NCBI GenBank assembly: GCA_937874965.1
Contig: CALNCD010000180.1
Coordinates: 1 to 5,709, forward strand
Reading direction: 5' to 3'
DNA: 5,709 nt
Source: an uncultured Erysipelotrichaceae bacterium
GTDB lineage: Bacteria > Bacillota_I > Bacilli_A > Erysipelotrichales > Erysipelotrichaceae
In this document: positions 1 to 4,955 of the stretch, piece after piece
Layout: every line of letters starts with the position of its first letter
How positions within the stretch are numbered: position 1 is the first letter of the stretch
Translations under genes and position numbers: made by a program
Notes under the pieces: model-generated
What the model saw: the letters and a program-made list of their open reading frames with translations, nothing else
Database searches by the model: none
What the model was told of the DNA's origin: nothing

Positions 1-590
1 AGGAAGTCTCAAAGCACATGCCCATCGTTTTGGTGACCAATGGCATTGCCTTGTTTGCAGTTTGGATCTGCAATGGACTATGGCATGGGGCTGGATTGAA
101 TTATGCATTCTTCGGTATGTATTACTTTGTTATATTGGAACTCGGGATTATCAGTGAGCCTTTGATGAAACGGCTCAAGCAGTTCCTCCATCTGGATCCT
201 GATGGAATCCTCGTCCGTGGGCTCCAGGCTGTTAAAGTATTCTTTATTGTTATTATCGGGGAGATGTTCTTTCGAGTCAGTGCACTATCGATCAGCCTGA
301 AGATGTTTGCATCCATATTCACGCATTTCAAAGGGAGTGTTCTTACCGATGGAACGCTGTTGCAGTTGACATTGGATATCAAGGATTACTGGGTGGTTGC
401 CATTGCCCTGGTTGTTGTTGTTCTAGTCAGCGTCTTGAAGGAAAAGAAGGTTAATCTGCGGCAAAAATTGATGAATAGTCCGGTTCATACCCGTTGGGTT
501 ATCTCGTATGCATTGATTTTAATTATTCTGGTTTTCGGCGCCTATGGTCCTGGCTATACGCCAGCCGATATCATTTATGCGAAATTCTAA
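1..590 (+). CDS. MBOAT-family membrane O-acyltransferase, C-terminal part (5' end outside window)
   Basis: The reading frame is open to the left edge, so this is the C-terminal ~195 residues of a longer protein; the first ATG at 18 is not a credible start. A strongly hydrophobic stretch contains the N-G-L-W-H-G-A-G motif with the MBOAT active-site histidine (codon 84-86). More hydrophobic helices follow (around 225-300 and 385-440), with a last one near 490-550. The ending, a G-Y-G-P-G-Y-like element followed by I-Y-A-K-F, is typical of AlgI/PatA-like MBOAT proteins. The family moves acyl groups, often acetyl or D-alanyl, across the membrane onto cell-surface polymers. The SGNH-type gene follows 9 bp after the stop, with its Shine-Dalgarno overlapping this stop codon, so the two are co-transcribed and probably work as a pair (compare AlgI/AlgJ, PatA/PatB, DltB/DltD). 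The acceptor polymer cannot be told from this fragment. DltB is less likely, because no dltC-like carrier gene lies between the two genes. Confidence 0.88.
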   Translation, partial: EVSKHMPIVLVTNGIALFAVWICNGLWHGAGLNYAFFGMYYFVILELGIISEPLMKRLKQFLHLDPDGILVRGLQAVKVFFIVIIGEMFFRVSALSISLKMFASIFTHFKGSVLTDGTLLQLTLDIKDYWVVAIALVVVVLVSVLKEKKVNLRQKLMNSPVHTRWVISYALILIILVFGAYGPGYTPADIIYAKF

Positions 591-599
591 GGAGGCACG

Positions 600-1535
600 A
601 TGAAAAAAAGAAACATTGGAATAGGAATTCTCTATATCAGCGGGCTCTTGGTCTGTATGCTTATCCTGTCGGTTTTCCTTAGACCAACCTATGCTGACGG
701 AGTCAGCAGTGAAACACCCAACACACTCGATTATCTTGTCGTGGGAGACAGTGAGGCATACTCGACATTTTCGCCGATGCAGCTGTTTAACGAACACGGG
801 TTTGTCGGCTATAACATGGGAATCGGGGGGCAATATACCCAGGACGCCTATTATAAGCTGGAAGAAGTACTGAACGTTCAGAATCCGAAATTGGTCGTAA
901 TCGAAACCAACCTGCTGTTTCGCAAACGGAATATTGTCACAAGCTTTAATACGGCCTTCAAGCGGATAGCCTCAAAGTATTTCGGTGTTATCCAGTATCA
1001 CGATCAGTGGAAGAAGGTTGATGTTGAGAACCTTGGAAAGGTTTTCGGCCAGAAAGACACGAAAATAGATCCGGTCAAGGGTTTTATTTATCAGACACCA
1101 GTGAATCCGTATTCCTCTGGCACGTATGTGAACAAGACGACGAAACGCGGGGCGATTCCAACGGTGTCGGAAGACTATTTGAACCGCATGATTGAGTTAT
1201 GCCGCTCTCGCAATACCGAGGTATTTCTCTACACTTCCCCTTCACCTATCAATTTCAAATATGAAAATTACAATGCGATTGAAAAATATGCCTCGGATCA
1301 AGGGCTGACCTATATTGATTTCAACCAGATCTATGATCAGGTTGGCATTGATTGGTCAACGGATACCTATGATCGTGGTGATCACCTGAACGCAAGCGGG
1401 GCAAAGAAAATCAGTCAGTATCTGGGGAATTATATCGCTGAGCACTATTCTTTAGCAGATCATCGCAACGATCCTGCTTACGTCAGCTGGCAAGCTGCAT
1501 TAACGAACTATAAAAAAATGACCAAGAGCGAATAA
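600..1535 (+). CDS. Membrane-anchored SGNH/DltD-like protein, partner of the MBOAT acyltransferase
   Basis: The product is 311 residues, starting at ATG 600 behind AAGGAGG (589-595). K-K-R and a hydrophobic helix at about 7-27 form a signal anchor; a possible signal-peptidase site is T-Y-A at 30-32, so most of the chain is extracytoplasmic. SGNH-like blocks are visible: V-V-G-D-S-E at 47-52 with candidate nucleophile Ser51, Y-N-M-G-I-G-G at 71-77 (block II glycine), V-V-I-E-T-N at 99-104, and a C-terminal D-H-L-N-A-S-G-A at 261-268 supplying His262. The acidic partner is either Asp258 or Asp261; neither has the classical DxxH spacing. In paired systems such proteins take the acyl group delivered by the MBOAT protein and transfer it to, or remove it from, a wall or surface glycan. 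The substrate is unknown. The last codons run into a terminator, so this is the last gene of its operon. Confidence 0.8.
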   Translation: MKKRNIGIGILYISGLLVCMLILSVFLRPTYADGVSSETPNTLDYLVVGDSEAYSTFSPMQLFNEHGFVGYNMGIGGQYTQDAYYKLEEVLNVQNPKLVVIETNLLFRKRNIVTSFNTAFKRIASKYFGVIQYHDQWKKVDVENLGKVFGQKDTKIDPVKGFIYQTPVNPYSSGTYVNKTTKRGAIPTVSEDYLNRMIELCRSRNTEVFLYTSPSPINFKYENYNAIEKYASDQGLTYIDFNQIYDQVGIDWSTDTYDRGDHLNASGAKKISQYLGNYIAEHYSLADHRNDPAYVSWQAALTNYKKMTKSE

Positions 1536-1552
1536 CGCCTGGTCATTTTTTT
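1512..1552. terminator. Bidirectional intrinsic terminator inside both converging gene ends
   Basis: A perfect 13-bp inverted repeat pairs AAAAAAATGACCA (1512-1524) with TGGTCATTTTTTT (1540-1552) around a 15-nt loop. Read rightward, the hairpin ends in a T7 run and terminates the MBOAT/SGNH operon. Read leftward, the A7 arm becomes the U-tract and terminates the phosphopantetheinyl transferase gene. The left arm codes for the last residues of the SGNH protein. The right arm holds the transferase stop codon and its last lysines. The two stop codons are only 7 bp apart. Confidence 0.85.
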
Positions 1553-2109
1553 AACGGTTCTTGGAGCTGTACTGGTGAATCCGGCATGGGAATAATGACC
1601 AAGGGATGATGATGGACAACGGCACATTGCAGGTTTTCAACTGCAAAGACATCGGTTAATGTGCCAGGACACGGTATGCGATGGTTATAGTATTCCAGTA
1701 TGGGAATACTGCTGTATTTGCTCGTGGCTTCATGCGTGCACCAGATCTGGTAGAATTCTCGCAGGGGACAGGGTGCCTGGGAAATCTGCAATCGTTCGGC
1801 ATCATTGAAGTAGCGTTGCTGAATTGCTGCGGTTTGGCGCGGCACTCGGTATTCGCAATCCACACCGATTGTCAGGAGTGAAAGTCCGATAATCAATGTT
1901 GATGCGCAATGACTGATTGAGAAGTGCAATGGGCTCTCAAGGTAGGGTTTCATGGTTTCTGTGTATTTGAAATCTGCGGAACGTTCCGCTAATCCGCAGA
2001 TTTCCATGATGCGATCAAAACAAAGATGACTGGCTTTAATTGCAGCATGTTCTGTCGTAGGAAGGGTTGTAAGAAAGAGGTAATCCGTGGTTTCCAGATG
2101 TAGTTTCAT
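1543..2109 (-). CDS. Sfp-type 4'-phosphopantetheinyl transferase
   Basis: This enzyme moves the phosphopantetheine arm of coenzyme A onto a serine of a carrier protein (acyl, peptidyl or D-alanyl carrier). With the start at 2109 the product is 188 residues. Family motifs appear in order: K-P (54-55) followed by H-F-S-I-S-H at 62-67, G-V-D-C-E at 82-86 with metal-binding Asp84 and Glu86, a Phe at 101, and W-C-T-H-E-A with a Lys at 123-131, where Glu127 and Lys131 match the usual W-x-x-K-E-A-x-x-K. The first lysine of that motif is His126 here. The ATG at 2109 is preferred because GGAGA lies 4 nt upstream; the frame opens at 2169 but lacks a ribosome binding site there. The gene converges on the MBOAT/SGNH operon and diverges from relQ. 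Its carrier-protein substrate is not in the window. The family call is firm; the choice of start is moderate. Confidence 0.85.
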   Translation of the reverse strand: MKLHLETTDYLFLTTLPTTEHAAIKASHLCFDRIMEICGLAERSADFKYTETMKPYLESPLHFSISHCASTLIIGLSLLTIGVDCEYRVPRQTAAIQQRYFNDAERLQISQAPCPLREFYQIWCTHEATSKYSSIPILEYYNHRIPCPGTLTDVFAVENLQCAVVHHHPLVIIPMPDSPVQLQEPLKK

Positions 2110-2124
2110 AAGTTCTCCGTCTTC

Positions 2125-2153
2125 ATGGTAGCATGGTTCAAGGTCGTGTACAA
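2125..2153 (-). promoter_or_regulatory. Possible sigma-A promoter of the phosphopantetheinyl transferase gene
   Basis: On the minus strand TTGTAC (2153-2148) and TACCAT (2130-2125) are separated by 17 bp, and TGC directly before the -10 box forms an extended -10. The predicted RNA start would be only about 10 nt before the ATG at 2109. If this is the promoter, the longer frame from 2169 cannot be the protein start. The hexamers are imperfect, so the call is tentative. Confidence 0.3.
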
Positions 2154-2188
2154 GTTTTGGATTGTCCATAATTCTGCGCTAAGTGTTG

Positions 2189-2197
2189 TGCTATAAT
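2189..2197 (+). promoter_or_regulatory. Extended -10 promoter of relQ
   Basis: TGCTATAAT is a perfect extended -10 element (TGn followed by TATAAT). No good -35 hexamer sits 16-18 bp upstream, which is common when an extended -10 is present. A start site about 7 nt downstream would give a 5' leader of only about 14 nt before the ATG at 2218. Confidence 0.65.
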
Positions 2198-2217
2198 GCA
2201 AGAGAAAGGTGTTGGCT

Positions 2218-2868
2218 ATGGATAACTACGAAATTGATGACCAGATCAATGTATTTAAGGATAAAATTGGTAATTTCAGAGAACTGATGATGCACTATGA
2301 ATGTGCCTTGCTGGAGGTTCAAACGAAGTTAGGCGTATTAAACAACGAATTGGGGTTGCAGCGGGAACGTAATCCTTTTGAATCCATCCGTTCGAGGATC
2401 AAGGAACCCAGAAGCATCTATGACAAACTGGTCAGGAAAGATGTTCCCATCACGGTAGAAAGCATTGAGAAGCATTGCTTTGATGTTGCAGGTATCCGGG
2501 TTATTTGCTCTTTCACAGAAGATATCTATGCATTGGCCCAATTATTGATTCAACAAGACGATATTCAGCTGATCCGTCAGAAAGATTATATTGCCCATCC
2601 TAAGGAGAACGGCTATCGAAGCCTTCATCTCGTTGTTCAAGTTCCGATATTTTTATCAACGGGCAAAACCTATGTCAAGATTGAAATTCAGTTCAGGACA
2701 ATAGCAATGGATTTCTGGGCAAGCCTGGAACATAAAATGAAGTACAAGAAAGCCGTTGAAGACGATTTGCGGCTGGAACAGAAACTGAAAGATTGCGCTG
2801 ACCGTATTCACGAACTGGATGAGGAGATGCAATCGATCCGAAGTATGATGATTCAAAGAGAGGCTTAG
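2218..2868 (+). CDS. relQ: Small alarmone synthetase, RelQ/YjbM type ((p)ppGpp synthetase)
   Basis: This 216-residue cytosolic protein is a stand-alone RelA/SpoT synthetase domain; it should transfer pyrophosphate from ATP to GDP or GTP to make (p)ppGpp. It has no hydrolase, TGS or ACT domain, as expected for the RelQ class, and its length is normal for it. Visible motifs are S-R-I-K-E-P at 59-64 (nucleotide binding), D-V-A-G-I-R at 89-94 with the metal-binding Asp, D-Y-I through P-K-x-N-G-Y-R-S-L-H at 123-137, and E-I-Q-F-R-T with D-F-W-A-S-L-E-H-K at 156-173, carrying the catalytic Glu and basic residues. The charged helical tail (about 178-216) matches the oligomerisation helices of the family. 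ATG 2218 is chosen because AAAGGTG (2205-2211) lies 6 nt upstream; in-frame GTG 2209 and TTG 2212 overlap that site. It has its own promoter and terminator and appears monocistronic. Confidence 0.93.
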   Translation: MDNYEIDDQINVFKDKIGNFRELMMHYECALLEVQTKLGVLNNELGLQRERNPFESIRSRIKEPRSIYDKLVRKDVPITVESIEKHCFDVAGIRVICSFTEDIYALAQLLIQQDDIQLIRQKDYIAHPKENGYRSLHLVVQVPIFLSTGKTYVKIEIQFRTIAMDFWASLEHKMKYKKAVEDDLRLEQKLKDCADRIHELDEEMQSIRSMMIQREA

Positions 2869-2880
2869 GTCTCTTTTTAT
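2855..2880 (+). terminator. Weak intrinsic terminator after relQ
   Basis: AAAGAGA (2855-2861) and TCTCTTT (2870-2876) form a perfect 7-bp stem with an 8-nt loop that contains the relQ stop codon, running into a T-rich tail. The stem is A/T-rich and short, so some read-through is likely. Confidence 0.55.
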
Positions 2881-3013
2881 TTAAGATACTTGGAACATGT
2901 TATATGAATAATTTCAAGAAACAGGGGTGTAAGAAAAATAGTGCCCACAGGGCAGTGCAATCATCATTCTAAGAGGCTAAACTATAATTTATACGTATTG
3001 TAGAGAGTTAGGG
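2881..3013 (+). promoter_or_regulatory. Intergenic region with putative -10 box and two small palindromes before the LytTR gene
   Basis: A perfect TATAAT lies at 2983-2988, about 25 nt before the GTG start, with no convincing -35 box. Two palindromes flank it: TGCCC-ACA-GGGCA at 2942-2954, about 30 bp upstream of the -10, and ATACGTAT at 2991-2998, over the predicted transcription start. Either could be an operator, possibly for the LytTR protein itself. No convincing gene was found in this stretch. Confidence 0.4.
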
Positions 3014-3595
3014 GTGGTTGTTATTCAGTGGATTATCATTCAGGACGATAAAAACAGATATAAGCACGTTTTAAAACAAATTGATGTCCTGAATCTGGAT
3101 GTCAATCCTTCCATCCTCTTCTTCAGAAGTCTTCAGGCTTTGCAGATTGAGCGGATAACCCAGGCGATTGATGTGGACCTGATCCTTCTGGATCAAGTGG
3201 TTTCTGGAGCGGAACTTAATAATTGCGGGTACTTTCCATGTCCGATTTTGCTTTTTTCGGTGTTTATCGGCTTGCCCTTGGATGCTTTGCGTTGTTTTTC
3301 ACAAGTAAAAAAAAGACAGTATTCCCACATCGTCTTTGCCTACGCCAAGGAACGCTTGGTTTATCTGAGGCGCTTGCATCAGCTGGATGTGTCCCGTCGG
3401 CCGTTGCGGCTGCTTTTTTCGGATGCACAAGGTGAATTTCTTCGGGTTCATCATTCGTATCTGGTGAATCCATGGCATATCGTTGCGGTTAAAGCCGATT
3501 ATGTCGTTATGAGCGGCGACTTTGAAGTTCCGCTTGGAAAGACCTATCGTGACACTATCTTGAAGCAGCTGAAGGTCTTGAGGGGGAACGTATGA
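3014..3595 (+). CDS. Short receiver-LytTR family DNA-binding regulator
   Basis: The product is 193 residues from GTG 3014, with a weak AGAGAG ribosome binding site at 3002-3007. The C-terminal part (about 104-188) is a LytTR DNA-binding domain: F-L-R-V-H-H-S-Y-L-V-N at 142-152 matches the conserved F-x-R-x-H-R-S-Y-x-V-N, followed by the V-P-L-G-K-T-Y element at 172-178. The N-terminal ~85 residues resemble a trimmed response-regulator receiver: I-I-I-Q-D-D at 7-12 (acidic pair), L-I-L-L-D at 56-60 (candidate phospho-Asp60) and I-L-L-F-S at 78-82. The segment that should carry the rest of the receiver is too short, and the whole protein is about 50 residues shorter than normal LytTR regulators. 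There is no histidine kinase in the window. The stop overlaps the start of the next gene (ATGA), so the two products are probably made together. The LytTR call is strong; the receiver call is an inference. Confidence 0.78.
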   Translation: MVVIQWIIIQDDKNRYKHVLKQIDVLNLDVNPSILFFRSLQALQIERITQAIDVDLILLDQVVSGAELNNCGYFPCPILLFSVFIGLPLDALRCFSQVKKRQYSHIVFAYAKERLVYLRRLHQLDVSRRPLRLLFSDAQGEFLRVHHSYLVNPWHIVAVKADYVVMSGDFEVPLGKTYRDTILKQLKVLRGNV

Positions 3596-4737
3596 TTCAG
3601 GGAATAGTACTTGAGAATATCGAAACACATTCATACCTCAAGATAGATTTTCAATACAATGCCGCTATACGTAAGGAAGTCATGATTATCGGTGAAAGCG
3701 GCAGTCAGAAGTCATTGGTGTTTGAACTCATGCGGGTCTTTTTAGAAACCGTGGATCCTCAGCTTCTGCCTTATGGGGTCTCTTTGGACGAGGCCTTGGC
3801 TGCATTGATTGCTGATCCTAGGCGAGAGGCCCGGATTACCTGGCGTTTCTTTCTCTCGCGGACCGAGTATGCCTATACATTGAAGTTTAATTCCAAAGGC
3901 GAACTTCTGGAGGAACTTCTTACTTTCTCAACAACCAGTGCCAAGGGAATCCTTCTCCAGAGCGGGCTGAAACCTCAGGACAGACAGGTCAGTGAACTCC
4001 AGAGAGCGATGAAGGGGGATAGCCTGGCACTGGACCTCAAGCCGATGGATCGGGGCAGGGTACGTTCATTCTGTGAATTTATCCAACGGCTTGTCGTCAT
4101 TAATCATGGTCACTGGTTTCAGGTCGAAGGTGTGCAGTCAAGGTCCAGGCTTCGTCTGCAGGAGGGATTCGTGAAACCTGGTCAACTGCCGCTGATTATG
4201 CAGTATGAAGCCATCATGAATGGTTTTCTTCAGGAGATTGCACCGTCATCGCTGATTGTCCATTACAGTTTTACGCATCGCAGACAGCAGATCTACTATG
4301 CACTGACAGTTCGTCAAGGATATCGTCATCTCACGGTGCTCATTGAGCAGCTGGCATTGATTGTCGAAGCTCTGCTTAGTCTGCATGATGACTATGTGAT
4401 TTTCTATGATGCCCTGGATTTACGGGTGGACCAGTTTCTGCTTCAAGCAATTCTGGAACTGTTTACCGCATGGAATAAGACGCAATTTGTGTTTTCTGTC
4501 CAGACTCCTGCCTTATTGAAATCAATGCGGCCGCAGAATGTTTTATTTGCCTATGCGGATGGGGAACGTTTTGTGATGCGTTGGCTGCATTCAATTTTGA
4601 AGACACAGGCCAACAACAATAATCAAGTCAGGTACGAACGGGGGAATTTCCATCCGGTTGAGGTTGTTGTCCGATCGTCGGTTTTGAAAAGCCTGACAGA
4701 ATGGGTAGAACTGTATCATACTTTAAATGGAAACTAG
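3592..4737 (+). CDS. ABC/AAA15 (OLD)-like ATPase-fold protein with altered catalytic motifs
   Basis: The product is 381 residues from ATG 3592, with AGGGGG (3581-3586) 5 nt upstream; the start overlaps the previous stop. The layout follows AAA15/OLD-type ABC ATPases: an N-terminal strand leading to a P-loop, a long variable middle, then Walker B and the switch strand near 265-310. Each key motif deviates. Walker A is G-E-S-G-S-Q-K-S at 34-41, with Gln39 replacing the invariant glycine before Lys40. Walker B is V-I-F-Y-D-A-L-D at 269-276, with Ala274 replacing the catalytic Glu. The switch is F-S-V-Q-T at 301-305, with Gln304 in place of His. The signature region (R-Q-G-Y-R-H-L, 241-247) also lacks the usual serine. 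ATP binding may be weak, and hydrolysis is doubtful. No TOPRIM nuclease or membrane segment is seen. Function is unknown; coupling to the LytTR gene suggests a sensor or partner role. A run of seven Ts lies just after the stop. Confidence 0.68.
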   Translation: MIQGIVLENIETHSYLKIDFQYNAAIRKEVMIIGESGSQKSLVFELMRVFLETVDPQLLPYGVSLDEALAALIADPRREARITWRFFLSRTEYAYTLKFNSKGELLEELLTFSTTSAKGILLQSGLKPQDRQVSELQRAMKGDSLALDLKPMDRGRVRSFCEFIQRLVVINHGHWFQVEGVQSRSRLRLQEGFVKPGQLPLIMQYEAIMNGFLQEIAPSSLIVHYSFTHRRQQIYYALTVRQGYRHLTVLIEQLALIVEALLSLHDDYVIFYDALDLRVDQFLLQAILELFTAWNKTQFVFSVQTPALLKSMRPQNVLFAYADGERFVMRWLHSILKTQANNNNQVRYERGNFHPVEVVVRSSVLKSLTEWVELYHTLNGN

Positions 4738-4790
4738 AATTCTTTTTTTCATTCGTGAACTTTTGATGTCTTATCTCTTCCCCTTTTGTC

Positions 4791-4806
4791 TGTAATCGGT
4801 TACAAT
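4791..4806 (+). promoter_or_regulatory. CcpA-like cre palindrome overlapping a -10 box
   Basis: TGTAATCGGTTACA (4791-4804) is a perfect inverted repeat (TGTAA, 4-nt centre, TTACA) and fits the catabolite-responsive element consensus TGWNANCGNTNWCA at every position. It overlaps TACAAT (4801-4806), a good -10 box for the small ORF that follows; the predicted start is near 4813. No good -35 box is visible at 16-18 bp spacing. Binding by CcpA, or another LacI-family repressor, over the -10 would be expected to repress. Whether this organism has CcpA cannot be seen here. Confidence 0.5.
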
Positions 4807-4818
4807 ACAGTTAAGGAG

Positions 4819-4880
4819 GTGGTTCAATGAGACCGCTAAGCCGATTCTTCGATCCAGTGCTCAGCATTGTCCTGAACCAC
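4819..4880 (+). promoter_or_regulatory. Long-range RNA stem closing over the small ORF's ribosome binding site
   Basis: GTGGTTCA (4819-4826), which covers the end of the Shine-Dalgarno and the spacer before the ATG, is an exact reverse complement of TGAACCAC (4873-4880) near the end of the small ORF. Inside the enclosed 46 nt, CAGTGC (4855-4860) and GCATTG (4864-4869) form a second hairpin with a TCA loop and one G-U pair. Folding would restrict ribosome entry once the ORF is transcribed. This is read by eye; no folding energy was computed. Confidence 0.4.
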
Positions 4881-4895
4881 ACAGATTTTTCATAA
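4827..4895 (+). CDS. 22-residue leader peptide or small protein
   Basis: A short ORF starts at ATG 4827 and ends with TAA at 4893-4895. Its Shine-Dalgarno AAGGAGGT (4813-4820) is a full 8-base match to the 16S anti-SD with an ideal 6-nt spacing, stronger than most sites in this window. The peptide begins M-R-P-L-S-R-F-F, has a short hydrophobic middle (V-L-S-I-V-L) and ends N-H-T-D-F-S; it is too short for a membrane protein and no family is recognised. A strong terminator begins one base after the stop codon. The position between a regulated promoter and a terminator, ahead of an ankyrin/EF-G-like pair, suggests a leader peptide whose translation controls read-through. It could instead be an independent small protein with its own terminator. 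Confidence 0.5.
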   Translation: MRPLSRFFDPVLSIVLNHTDFS

Positions 4896-4896
4896 G

Positions 4897-4928
4897 GGAA
4901 AAAAGCGGGTTTGCGCCTGCTTTTTTTC
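4897..4928 (+). terminator. Strong intrinsic terminator or attenuator before the ankyrin gene
   Basis: AAAAAAGCGGG (4899-4909) pairs with CCTGCTTTTTT (4916-4926) over 11 bp with one G-U pair and a 6-nt loop, and a T7 run (4921-4927) forms the right arm and tail. Further weak pairing extends to 4897 and 4928. A ribosome ending translation at TAA 4893-4895 would cover much of the left arm, so translation of the small ORF could lower termination. Confidence 0.75.
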
Positions 4929-4955
4929 TACCCGAATCCAGAGGAGGATATTCAG

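Noticed and set aside
2110..2169. Twenty-residue N-terminal extension of the phosphopantetheinyl transferase from the ATG at 2169
   Set aside because: No ribosome binding site precedes it, and ATG 2109 has GGAGA and a possible promoter just upstream. It is not fully excluded.
1..2169. A dlt operon (D-alanylation) made of the MBOAT, SGNH and phosphopantetheinyl transferase genes
   Set aside because: No dltA or dltC is visible, the MBOAT C-terminus looks AlgI/PatA-like, and the transferase is on the opposite strand with its own signals.
2904..2972. 22-codon ORF in the gap after relQ
   Set aside because: There is no ribosome binding site at proper spacing, no promoter and no following terminator; it is likely chance.
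3299..3634. Minus-strand open frame opposite the LytTR gene
   Set aside because: The plus-strand frame has a clear LytTR motif and coupled context; the minus frame has no ribosome binding site or recognisable domain.
3592..4737. Phage-defence ATPase (OLD/Gabija/PARIS-type)
   Set aside because: The fold is related, but no nuclease or toxin partner is present, the catalytic motifs are altered, and the neighbour is a transcription regulator.
4819..4880. tRNA-like T-arm motif (GGTTCAAT) at the small ORF start
   Set aside because: No 5-bp T-stem, anticodon arm or acceptor stem can be built around it, and the length is wrong.
4911..4955. TTG-initiated N-terminal extension of the ankyrin protein
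   Set aside because: The TTG lies in the loop of the strong terminator and has no ribosome binding site; ATG 4956 has GAGGAGG at good spacing.
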